From NCBI GenBank assembly GCA_021828225.1, contig JAKASH010000123.1, forward strand, positions 1-7,824: a stretch of DNA of 7,824 nt, in the 5' to 3' direction. How positions within the stretch are numbered: the first letter of the stretch is position 1; every line of letters begins with the position of its first letter. The stretch comes from Acidobacteriota bacterium. Its GTDB lineage: Bacteria > Acidobacteriota > Terriglobia > UBA7540. The notes beneath the pieces were generated by a model. That model worked only from the letters and a program-made list of their open reading frames with translations, was not told the origin of the DNA and ran no database searches. Shown here one piece after another: positions 1-5,699 of the stretch. Made by a program: the position numbers and the translations under genes.

Positions 1-689
1 TGCATCCCCTCGAACAGGACGCGCCGGCCATGGTCGATTTCATCGTTGAGGTATTCCGACGCATCAACCAGCTGAGGAACCAGTTGGCGAGCGTTTTCAA
101 TATATTCCGCGATCCATTCGGTGCCGCCAAAGGAAGCTCCCTCAAACAGCGCTGAGGCGATGCGATCCTTTTCCGATAAAACTGTCTTGCATTTGCGCAG
201 AAATGCTTCGGGGTTGCACAGGTCACCGGTGCGCAGCCCGCGCCGGCCCGCCTTGTCTTCGTACGTGGGGCCAATCCCCTTTGCTGTGGTGCCAATCTTC
301 CCCACGCCGCGCGCCTGCTCCGCGGCAACCTCATGACTGCGATGGTAGGGCATGATCAGGTGGGCCCGATCACTGATTTTAAGCCGTTCGCGGGCATTGA
401 TCCCACTGCTTTCAAGCGCATCCAGTTCGTGGATCAAAGCCTCGGGGTTGACGACCACGCCTTGACCGATCACTGCGATTTTATCGGGTCGCAGGATGCC
501 CGTGGGAACCAGTTGCAGAATAAACTTCTTGCCGTCTGCGACCACAGTGTGGCCGGCGTTGGCACCGCCCTGATAGCGGGCAATGATGTCGAAGTATTGC
601 GAAAGGGCATCAACGATCTTTCCTTTACCCTCGTCACCCCATTGCAGACCAACGATTACTACGTTGGTATTTCCATCGCTCGTTTTCAT
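1..689 (-). CDS. purA: adenylosuccinate synthetase, N-terminal part (cut by window edge)
   Basis: Adenylosuccinate synthetase joins IMP and aspartate using GTP, the first committed step from IMP to AMP, in the cytoplasm. My translation of the minus strand runs 229 codons without a stop to the window edge, about half of the usual ~430 residues. Seen: the GTP/IMP loop QWGDEGKGK at residues 16-24 with catalytic Asp19, NAGHTVV at 44-50 with catalytic His47 (the Asp13/His41 pair of the E. coli enzyme, shifted by six), and IGTTAKGIGPTYEDKAGRRG at 132-151. The window ends in the VLFEG-MQ segment. The ATG at 687-689 is fixed by an in-frame TGA four codons upstream. Its ribosome site is poor: AAGAAGGT (704-711, minus) is 14 bases away. 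It is probably the last visible gene of the glgA-trxA-purA direction, although the 157-base gap could hold its own promoter. Identification is secure. Confidence 0.96.
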   Translation of the reverse strand, partial: MKTSDGNTNVVIVGLQWGDEGKGKIVDALSQYFDIIARYQGGANAGHTVVADGKKFILQLVPTGILRPDKIAVIGQGVVVNPEALIHELDALESSGINARERLKISDRAHLIMPYHRSHEVAAEQARGVGKIGTTAKGIGPTYEDKAGRRGLRTGDLCNPEAFLRKCKTVLSEKDRIASALFEGASFGGTEWIAEYIENARQLVPQLVDASEYLNDEIDHGRRVLFEGM

Positions 690-762
690 ACCTTTGGATC
701 AATACCTTCTTTTTCAAATTCTAACTTGATAAAAAGAGAATCCGTGGGCCAAATGACGCGAA

Positions 763-794
763 GCACCCGCCTCTTCAATCAAGAACATGGGTGC
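763..794 (-). repeat. composite inverted repeat in trxA-purA gap
   Basis: Read on the minus strand, GCACCC (789-794) pairs perfectly with GGGTGC (763-768). Inside lies a second stem, TCTT with AAGA, around the loop GATTG, with a small internal loop of four and three bases. No run of T follows the structure in either direction, so it does not look like an intrinsic terminator. It would be in the 3' region of a trxA transcript or the leader of purA. The rest of the gap (690-846) shows no convincing promoter: a TAGAAT hexamer (minus) is present but lacks a matching -35 box at 17 bases. A functional role is only a possibility. Confidence 0.35.
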
Positions 795-846
795 AACAGC
801 CCTGAAGATTTTCCACTCCTGCCGGTTGTTCAAGGTACAGGAATGA

Positions 847-1176
847 CTAAAGATTCTTATCAAGCAGCTTGGCAAGGTTAGCTTTTGAGGTGGTCCCGAC
901 CATCTGCTCCTTGATCTGCCCGTCCTTGAAAACCAGCAGCGTAGGAATGCTCCGTATATTGTAGCGGCTTGTGATCGATTGGTTCTCGTCCACGTTCAGC
1001 TTCCCGACCTTTGCCCGGCCGGCATATTCAGCGGCGATCGCTTCAACCGCCGGTGCAATCATGCGGCACGGCGCGCACCACTCAGCCCAGAAGTCCACCA
1101 GCACCGGCTTGTCGGACGTCAGGACTTCCTGCTCAAAATTCTGATCGCTAAATTCCAGGATGTTACCTCCAGCCAT
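847..1176 (-). CDS. trxA: thioredoxin
   Basis: A small cytoplasmic dithiol reductase that passes electrons from thioredoxin reductase to protein disulfides. The 109-residue length is the classic single-domain size. Seen: the active site WCAPC with Cys34 and Cys37, buried Asp28 in [10 protein letters not shown], and the cis-proline loop SIPT with Pro78. The bacterial reference motif is WCGPC; the alanine in CAPC is a common natural variant and should leave activity intact. No signal peptide or membrane segment is present, so this is the cytosolic form and not a TlpA/ResA-like tethered one. The ATG at 1174-1176 has a strong ribosome site, GGGAGG at 1186-1191 on the minus strand, nine bases away. 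It lies 30 bases after the glgA stop and in the same direction, so the two are probably cotranscribed. Identification is secure; trxA is assigned by family and not by orthology to a particular paralogue. Confidence 0.96.
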   Translation of the reverse strand: MAGGNILEFSDQNFEQEVLTSDKPVLVDFWAEWCAPCRMIAPAVEAIAAEYAGRAKVGKLNVDENQSITSRYNIRSIPTLLVFKDGQIKEQMVGTTSKANLAKLLDKNL

Positions 1177-1206
1177 CTGTCGAATCCTCCCGGTGTATAC
1201 CGAAAT

Positions 1207-2685
1207 TTAATAAAACGCAATCGCCCCAGGCGCTTTTCCTCTTGTCTTGGCCTCGTAAAGGTTCTGGTAGAGGTTTGCATATTTTCTGGCGGATTGTGTC
1301 CATGAAAAATCTTCCTGCATGCAGTTTTGCTGCAGCTTTGACCAGGCTTCTTTGTCGCGAAACGTTGCAATGGCCCGTTGGAGACAGGCGAGCAACGCTA
1401 CCGGCGAGTACTGTCTGAACCTGAATCCTGTTCCTTTTTCGCCATCGAAAGGCTGAACGGTATCATCCAGGCCGCCGGTCGCCCTCACAACCGGGACTGT
1501 CCCGTATTTCATGCTGTAGATCTGGTTCAGTCCACAAGGTTCATAGCGCGAAGGCATCAGGAACATATCAGCGCCAGCCTCAATCTGATGGGCCAGGGTG
1601 TTGTCATAAGCCACTCTGACAAGAAACTTCTCCGGATACTTCTCCGCCAGTGAAACGAAGAGTTCTTCGTATTCCGGTTCGCCTGTTCCCAGTGCCACGA
1701 CGTAAAGCTCTTCCCGCATCAGTTCATCGGCAACTTGTGCGATCAGGTCGAAGCCTTTTTGTTTAACAAACCTCGATACAATACCGATGACAGGGCGATC
1801 CAGAATGGGACTGTGCGCTCCCATCTTTTCGAGCAAAGCCCTTTTGCAAGCCTCTTTTCCCTTCATGTCCTCAGGCGTGTAATTTGCTGGAATCAATTTG
1901 TCCGTAGCTGGATTCCAATCCTCGTAGTCGACTCCATTAAGGATACCCAGCAGATGATCAGCACGGCTTCTCAAGACGCCTTCAAGCCCATGCCCGAATT
2001 CATCCGTCTGGATCTCCTCGGCATATTTCTGGCTTACAGTAGAAACAAAGTCTGAAAAGACGATTCCGCCCTTCAGGAAATTGATCTTGCCGTAATATTC
2101 CAGCCCCTCGACCTTGAACAGGCTCTTATTGATCGATACCAGAGGCATAATCTCCGGAGGAAAGAGGCCCTGATAACCGATGTTGTGGATTGTGAACAGC
2201 ACTGACGTCTTCTCATAAAACGGATCGTCTGCATAAAGGCTCCGCAAATAGACAGGAACCAGTGCAGACTGCCAGTCGTGACAATGAATGACTGCCGGCG
2301 GCTTGGACGACCGCTTGATGAATTCCAACGCCGCCATTGAGAAGGCTGCGAAACGCTCGGCGTTGTCGGGATAGTCCTTGCCATTGGCCATGTAAAGCGC
2401 GTCGCGGTCGAAGAACTCAGGGCACTCCATCAGATAAGTCCGGACACCGTTTGCTTCCCCTGCTGCCTGGATGGAAGCGAACTTATAACCACCCGAGAGT
2501 GGAATCGTGAGACTCTCCGCGCCCGGAATAACAGCTCCCGGCTTGGTGATTCGGTAGCGGGGAAGAAAGACTTCCACTTCGTGGCCAAGGGAAGCCAGCG
2601 CTTTGGGCAGGGCGCCGACAACGTCCGCCAGACCCCCGGTTTTCGAGAAGGGCACACTCTCAGACGCAACAAAAACTATTTTCAT
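1207..2685 (-). CDS. glgA: glycogen synthase (ADP-glucose dependent, GT5)
   Basis: Transfers glucose from ADP-glucose to the end of a growing alpha-1,4-glucan, building glycogen in the cytoplasm. It is 492 residues, full length for the family (E. coli 477). Two Rossmann halves of the GT-B fold are visible. The N-terminal half opens with KIVFVASESVPFSKTGGLADV, with the ADP-glucose-binding KTGGL at 15-19, and contains HNIGYQG and the HCHDWQ motif. The C-terminal half has GIVSRFVKQKGFDLI and the catalytic SRYEPCGLNQ at 379-388 with Glu382, followed by TGGLDDTV. The ATG at 2683-2685 matches the expected start; its ribosome site is weak (a GTGGA-like stretch). A promoter candidate lies upstream at 2727-2755. 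Usual partners such as glgC, glgB and glgP are not in the window; trxA follows directly. Six cysteines are present, including Cys384 beside the catalytic glutamate. Nothing appears truncated. Confidence 0.97.
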   Translation of the reverse strand: MKIVFVASESVPFSKTGGLADVVGALPKALASLGHEVEVFLPRYRITKPGAVIPGAESLTIPLSGGYKFASIQAAGEANGVRTYLMECPEFFDRDALYMANGKDYPDNAERFAAFSMAALEFIKRSSKPPAVIHCHDWQSALVPVYLRSLYADDPFYEKTSVLFTIHNIGYQGLFPPEIMPLVSINKSLFKVEGLEYYGKINFLKGGIVFSDFVSTVSQKYAEEIQTDEFGHGLEGVLRSRADHLLGILNGVDYEDWNPATDKLIPANYTPEDMKGKEACKRALLEKMGAHSPILDRPVIGIVSRFVKQKGFDLIAQVADELMREELYVVALGTGEPEYEELFVSLAEKYPEKFLVRVAYDNTLAHQIEAGADMFLMPSRYEPCGLNQIYSMKYGTVPVVRATGGLDDTVQPFDGEKGTGFRFRQYSPVALLACLQRAIATFRDKEAWSKLQQNCMQEDFSWTQSARKYANLYQNLYEAKTRGKAPGAIAFY

Positions 2686-2692
2686 GGGGATA

Positions 2693-2780
2693 ATCCACTG
2701 GATTTATTCAATTCGCTTAATACGCTAAATTAGTGGATGGAGTGTGCAAAGTCAAGGTTCTGGATTCGAATGAAGTGGAT
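2693..2780. repeat. three copies of AGTGGAT in the divergent promoter region
   Basis: The heptamer AGTGGAT occurs at 2732-2738 and 2774-2780 on the plus strand and as its complement ATCCACT at 2693-2699. Copies are 39 and 42 bases apart, close to four helical turns. They bracket the candidate glgA promoter: one copy lies in its -35/-10 spacer and one in the transcribed leader beside the glgA start. Such an arrangement could be an operator for a regulator of the divergent pair, but a seven-base word can recur by chance and no known binding motif is recognised. Confidence 0.3.
2727..2755 (-). promoter_or_regulatory. candidate sigma70-like promoter of glgA
   Basis: On the minus strand TTGACT (2750-2755, five of six consensus bases) is followed after 17 bases by TAATTT (2727-2732, three of six). 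Transcription would start near 2720 and give a leader of roughly 35 bases before the glgA ATG. The -35 box and spacing are good, the -10 box is mediocre. It is the best-placed promoter for the glgA-trxA(-purA) direction. Confidence 0.5.
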
Positions 2781-2787
2781 AGGGTAA

Positions 2788-2847
2788 ATGACAGGGCTCT
2801 CGCGCCCCCGTTTCGGGTCCGCTCGATGCGGGTCTCCACGTTGCTGA
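2788..2847 (+). other. possible 19-codon upstream ORF before rsmA
   Basis: ATG at 2788 opens 19 codons ending in TGA at 2845-2847, in the same frame as rsmA and only six bases before its ATG. An AGGG sits three bases before this ATG, closer than ideal. rsmA itself has no obvious ribosome site, so reinitiation or coupling from this short frame is conceivable. A second short frame (ATG 2826 to TAA 2861) overlaps the rsmA start. The stretch also contains two small GC-rich inverted repeats (GGGC with GCCC, and CCCG with CGGG, within 2793-2820) that could fold in the leader. The peptide resembles nothing I know, and chance is quite possible. Confidence 0.2.
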
Positions 2848-2853
2848 GTTCTT

Positions 2854-3651
2854 ATGTATAAGCGCCGCCGGCCGAAGCTCGGACAGCACTTTCTCACTGA
2901 TACTCGTTATTGCTCGCGCATCGTCGACGCCCTGGGTTTGCGCGCCGACGAGCTTGTTATCGAAATCGGACCCGGCCACGGCGCCATGACCGAACTGCTG
3001 GCCGCCCGCGTGCGCCGCGTTGTTGCCATTGAAGTCGACCCCGGTCTCGTGAACGAACTTCGACAGCAATTCGAGCAAGCGCCGAAGGTAGAGATCGTTC
3101 ACGCGGATGTGCTTCTCACGGACCTCAGCGCTATTTGCCGCCAGTCTGACGTGAATCAGTGCTACGTTTTCGGCAACCTCCCTTACTACATCACTTCTCC
3201 GATCATTCACCATGTGCTGGGATTTGCGGGGCACATTCGCGCGATGGGTCTGCTGGTCCAGCGCGAGGTTGCCAACCGCCTTGTTGCCAATCCCGGTACG
3301 CGCGATTACGGGTATCTGACCGTTTTCACTCGCCTCTATTCTTCGCCTCGCATGGTCCTTCAGATCCCGCCTGGTGTATTTTCTCCGCCGCCCAAAGTTC
3401 ACTCGGCTTTAGTGTGCTTTGAGATGCTTTCGACTGGTCGGAGTGTAAGTCTGGAAGATGAGGAAGAGTTCCTCAGATTCCTGAAACAGTCCTTTGCTTA
3501 CAAGCGCAAGAAGCTTATTAATTGCCTGTCGCCGGTCTATCCACGCCAGAGGATCGAGCAGGAACTGGGGCGGCTTGAACTGTCCTCAGGGGCGCGCGCT
3601 GAAGAGCTTTCCCTTGAGCAATTTATTGCGCTCTTTTTGCACCTTCGCTGA
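2854..3651 (+). CDS. rsmA: 16S rRNA (adenine1518-N6/adenine1519-N6)-dimethyltransferase
   Basis: RsmA (KsgA) uses S-adenosylmethionine to dimethylate two adjacent adenines in the 3'-terminal hairpin of 16S rRNA, a late checkpoint of 30S subunit assembly. It is 265 residues, normal for the family (E. coli 273). Seen in order: the N-terminal PKLGQHFL at 7-14, the SAM-binding loop EIGPGHG at 37-43, the acidic residue Glu60 at the end of the next strand, HADVL at 83-87, the catalytic NLPYYI at 109-113 with the preceding Gly-Asn, and PPGVFSPPPKVHSALV at 172-187. The C-terminal helical domain is complete. The ATG is fixed by an in-frame TGA six bases upstream; no clear Shine-Dalgarno sequence precedes it, which suggests weak or coupled initiation. 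It is divergent from glgA and 75 bases ahead of rnj. An Erm-type resistance methylase is unlikely given the PKLGQHFL start and the housekeeping context. Confidence 0.97.
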   Translation: MYKRRRPKLGQHFLTDTRYCSRIVDALGLRADELVIEIGPGHGAMTELLAARVRRVVAIEVDPGLVNELRQQFEQAPKVEIVHADVLLTDLSAICRQSDVNQCYVFGNLPYYITSPIIHHVLGFAGHIRAMGLLVQREVANRLVANPGTRDYGYLTVFTRLYSSPRMVLQIPPGVFSPPPKVHSALVCFEMLSTGRSVSLEDEEEFLRFLKQSFAYKRKKLINCLSPVYPRQRIEQELGRLELSSGARAEELSLEQFIALFLHLR

Positions 3652-3669
3652 AGGATGGAGTTGATTATA

Positions 3670-3702
3670 GCGAGGGGCAGATGTCGACCATCTCAACCTC
3701 GC
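3670..3702 (+). repeat. two-stage hairpin in rsmA-rnj gap
   Basis: GCGAGG (3670-3675) pairs perfectly with CCTCGC (3697-3702). Inside, separated by three bases on each side (GGC and CAA), AGATG (3679-3683) pairs perfectly with CATCT (3689-3693) around the loop TCGAC. The result is a symmetrical 33-base structure with 11 base pairs. No T-run follows, so it is not a typical intrinsic terminator. It could be an RNA structure at the end of rsmA or in the rnj leader, or a DNA operator, as it covers the -35 part of the candidate rnj promoter. Confidence 0.5.
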
Positions 3703-3713
3703 GGAGCTATGAT
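3684..3713 (+). promoter_or_regulatory. candidate promoter of rnj
   Basis: TCGACC (3684-3689, four of six) and TATGAT (3708-3713, five of six) are separated by 18 bases. The AT-rich stretch TATGATAATATT at 3708-3719 offers alternative -10 registers (GATAAT at 3711, TAATAT at 3713). A start near 3720 would leave only about seven bases before the ATG at 3727, but about 25 bases before codon ATC at 3745, with the strong ribosome site in between. The match is modest; rnj may also be read from rsmA. Confidence 0.35.
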
Positions 3714-3726
3714 AATATTCGGTTGA

Positions 3727-5418
3727 ATGCAAGGAGGAACAAACATCTCAAATTCCAGTAATAAGTTACGAGCAATACCCCTCGGAGGCCTCGGCGAGTT
3801 CGGCATGAACATGATGGTCTTCGAGTATGGCGACGATGCAATCGTGGTTGATTGCGGCGTGATGTTCCCGGACTCCGAACTGCCCGGAGTCGACATCATC
3901 ATTCCCGACATTACTTATCTTCGCCAGATTCAGGGACGGATTAGAGCGATCATCCTGACTCACGGCCACGAGGACCACATCGGAGCGCTGCCCTACGTGC
4001 TCGATGAGATCGACGCTCCCGTTTACGGAACGTCATTCACTCTGGCCCTGGCAAAGGCGAAGCTGGTTGAACACGCTCTTGAAGAAAGTGTCGAGATGCG
4101 GGAGATTCGTCCCGGCGCCCCCTTCGAGATCGGGCCGTTCCATGTGGATTTCATTCATCTCACCCACAGCATCATCGAGGCTGGCGCCTTAGCCATCACC
4201 ACACCGGTCGGGACCGTCATCCACACAGGTGATTTCAAATTTGATCCGACGCCGATGGACCAACGTCAGAGCGACCTGCACACGCTGGCTGATTACGGGC
4301 GCAAAGGTGTTCTGGCGCTGTTTTCCGACTCTACCAACGTTGAGAGACCTGGAATCACGCCGTCGGAGCGCGCCGTCCGTGAGCGGCTTTCCGAAATCAT
4401 GACGGCTGCCGAAGGGCGCGTCCTGATATCGTGTTTTTCGACTTCTGTCCATCGACTGCAGATCGTGGCGGATCTTGCGCACGAGCGTGGGCGGAGGCTG
4501 TGTTTTCTCGGGCGCAGCATGCACCAGATTTCGGAAATCACTCAGCAGATGGGAAAGCTTCACATCCCGCCGGGGCTGCTTGTCGAACCGCAGGAACTCC
4601 GGAACTTGCCGCGTTCTCAAGTCGTCCTATTACTCACCGGGAGCCAGGGTGAGCCTTTGGCGGCGCTTCCACGCGTGGCGGTGAACCGTCACCGCTGGGC
4701 GTCGATTGAACCCGGCGACGAAGTCGTGATTTCTGCCCGAGTTATTCCGGGGAACGAAAAATCCATATTCCGCATGATCGATCACCTGTATCGCCGGGGA
4801 GCCCACATTCATTATGATGACGGCAGCCAGCCGCCCGTTCATGTTTCCGGGCATGGCAGCGCGGAGGAATCGAACCTGATGCTCAACCTGGTTCGGCCAC
4901 GCTTTTTTGTGCCCATCCACGGCGAGTACCGCCAGCTGTTCCGGCATGCGGAGGCGGCGAAACAGGTTGGAATCGTGCCCGAGAACGTCTTTCTGCTTGA
5001 AAGCGGCGATGTGCTGGAATTCGATGGTGCAGGAGCGCAAAAAGTCGATCGCGTTCCGGTCGGCCGCGTTTGTATTGATGTTGGAACACTCGACGAGGTT
5101 GGCGACATCATCCTGAAGGAAAGGCGTCTGATTTCCGAAGACGGCATTGTCATCCCTATTCTTGCCATCAATGAGCACACCGGAGAGTTGCAGGTTCCTC
5201 CGGAAATAGTCTCGCGCGGTTTTATTCCCATGGATGAAGCGAAGGATCTGGTCGAGAGTGCCCGTCAAGTCATATTTAAGACGATCGAAGTTTCCAACAC
5301 CGAGGAGATTGCCGACTGGGGCGTCATCAAGGAGAAGATTCGTACCGCCTTACGCCGCCATTTCGATCAGGAAACCGGCAAACGTCCAATGGTCCTGCCG
5401 GTGGTGCTTGAAATCTAA
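3727..5418 (+). CDS. rnj: ribonuclease J
   Basis: RNase J is a cytoplasmic metallo-beta-lactamase/beta-CASP nuclease with 5'-to-3' exonuclease and endonuclease activity, central to mRNA decay and, in Bacillus, to 16S rRNA 5'-end maturation. Seen, numbering from this ATG: GGLGEFGMN at 20-28, the zinc motif THGHEDH at 78-84, HLTHS at 144-148, HTGDF with Asp169 at 166-170, SDSTN at 200-204, the beta-CASP HVSGHGS at 372-378 and PIHGEYR at 396-402, then a C-terminal domain ending near residue 563. Length is close to B. subtilis J1 (555). The start is doubtful: this ATG has no ribosome site, while a perfect AAGGAGG lies inside the frame at 3731-3737, seven bases before ATC (3745). Starting at ATC gives 557 residues beginning (M)SNSSNKLRAIPLGG. 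The enzyme call is secure; the first six residues are not. Confidence 0.96.
   Translation: MQGGTNISNSSNKLRAIPLGGLGEFGMNMMVFEYGDDAIVVDCGVMFPDSELPGVDIIIPDITYLRQIQGRIRAIILTHGHEDHIGALPYVLDEIDAPVYGTSFTLALAKAKLVEHALEESVEMREIRPGAPFEIGPFHVDFIHLTHSIIEAGALAITTPVGTVIHTGDFKFDPTPMDQRQSDLHTLADYGRKGVLALFSDSTNVERPGITPSERAVRERLSEIMTAAEGRVLISCFSTSVHRLQIVADLAHERGRRLCFLGRSMHQISEITQQMGKLHIPPGLLVEPQELRNLPRSQVVLLLTGSQGEPLAALPRVAVNRHRWASIEPGDEVVISARVIPGNEKSIFRMIDHLYRRGAHIHYDDGSQPPVHVSGHGSAEESNLMLNLVRPRFFVPIHGEYRQLFRHAEAAKQVGIVPENVFLLESGDVLEFDGAGAQKVDRVPVGRVCIDVGTLDEVGDIILKERRLISEDGIVIPILAINEHTGELQVPPEIVSRGFIPMDEAKDLVESARQVIFKTIEVSNTEEIADWGVIKEKIRTALRRHFDQETGKRPMVLPVVLEI
3731..3737 (+). promoter_or_regulatory. perfect Shine-Dalgarno sequence inside the rnj frame
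   Basis: AAGGAGG matches seven bases of the anti-Shine-Dalgarno consensus. It starts one base after the only in-frame ATG, so it cannot serve that codon. Seven bases downstream (3738-3744) comes the in-frame codon ATC at 3745-3747, the spacing expected for a real start. There is no ATG, GTG or TTG in frame between here and the conserved KLRAIPLGGLGE segment. Confidence 0.6.
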
Positions 5419-5537
5419 GGGTCCGTCTTTCCGGCTTTGCTCACCACGGGCCTGCTCGCTTCGCGTCTGGCGCGTTATGCAGTGGCTCTTTGGCTGATTC
5501 ACTGCTATGAGCCGGGCTGGTTCCGATATTTCGTTAT

Positions 5538-5566
5538 TTGCCACATTGCGCCGGGCATGGTAAGAT
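5538..5566 (+). promoter_or_regulatory. candidate sigma70-like promoter of ftsK
   Basis: TTGCCA (5538-5543, five of six) and TAAGAT (5561-5566, four of six) are exactly 17 bases apart. Transcription would start near 5573 and give a leader of about 125 bases before the ftsK ATG. The spacer holds the first copy of a repeated ATTGCGCC. Confidence 0.45.
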
Positions 5567-5597
5567 TGGCCCTCGGATGGGGATTGCGCCACCGCAT
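5545..5597 (+). repeat. direct repeat ATTGCGCC, each followed by GCAT
   Basis: ATTGCGCC occurs at 5545-5552 and 5583-5590, 38 bases apart. Each copy is followed two or three bases later by GCAT (5555-5558 and 5594-5597). The first lies in the spacer of the candidate ftsK promoter, the second just after its predicted start. The layout would suit a pair of regulator sites, but an eight-base repeat in a GC-rich gap may be chance. Confidence 0.25.
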
Positions 5598-5607
5598 CTG
5601 ACGATGC
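5594..5607 (+). repeat. small hairpin in ftsK leader
   Basis: GCATC (5594-5598) and GATGC (5603-5607) form a perfect five-base-pair stem with the loop TGAC. There is no T-run after it. If the candidate promoter at 5538-5566 is used, the hairpin would be about 20 bases into the ftsK leader. Confidence 0.3.
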
Positions 5608-5699
5608 AACCCAGTCACGGTTCATTTTATCCTTAAAGAGCGGCAAACCTTCGTGGCAAGTGACTGCACAGCCTAGGTTTATCGGAGAGAATACGGCGC

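Larger units (their letters stand above)
5419..5699. other. rnj-ftsK intergenic region
   Basis: This 281-base gap has no convincing gene. Short plus-strand frames (18 codons at 5507-5563, 19 codons at 5577-5636) lack clear ribosome sites and resemble nothing known. It contains an inverted repeat GCAGTG (5479-5484) with CACTGC (5500-5505), a duplicated ATTGCGCC, a candidate promoter and a five-base-pair hairpin. I looked for tRNA-like arms and for an intrinsic terminator with a T-run after rnj and saw neither, so some read-through from rnj into ftsK is possible. Confidence 0.6.

Noticed and set aside
333..881. 182-codon plus-strand open frame spanning purA start and the trxA-purA gap
   Set aside because: It is opposite the conserved N-terminus of PurA and the end of TrxA. 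It crosses the gap only because no stop happens to occur there.
847..1176. Secreted or membrane-tethered thioredoxin-like protein
   Set aside because: There is no signal peptide or membrane segment, and the 109-residue length and DFWAEWC core match cytosolic thioredoxin.
2752..3402. 216-codon minus-strand open frame opposite rsmA
   Set aside because: rsmA on the plus strand carries all family motifs across this stretch. The antisense frame has no recognisable domain and reflects codon structure in GC-rich coding DNA.
3664..3669. Perfect TATAAT on the minus strand after the rsmA stop, as an antisense promoter
   Set aside because: No -35 box at 16-18 bases and no extended -10 TG. The nearest TTGAGA is 21 bases away, so a lone hexamer is not enough.
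3670..3702. Intrinsic terminator of rsmA
   Set aside because: The hairpin is good but no T-run follows it on the plus strand.
4630..5268. 212-codon minus-strand open frame opposite rnj
   Set aside because: It lies entirely within the RNase J coding region, with no recognisable motif and no independent ribosome site noted.
5500..5600. tRNA or other structured RNA gene in the rnj-ftsK gap
   Set aside because: A GGTTC at 5519 suggested a T arm, but no matching stem, anticodon arm or acceptor pairing could be found.
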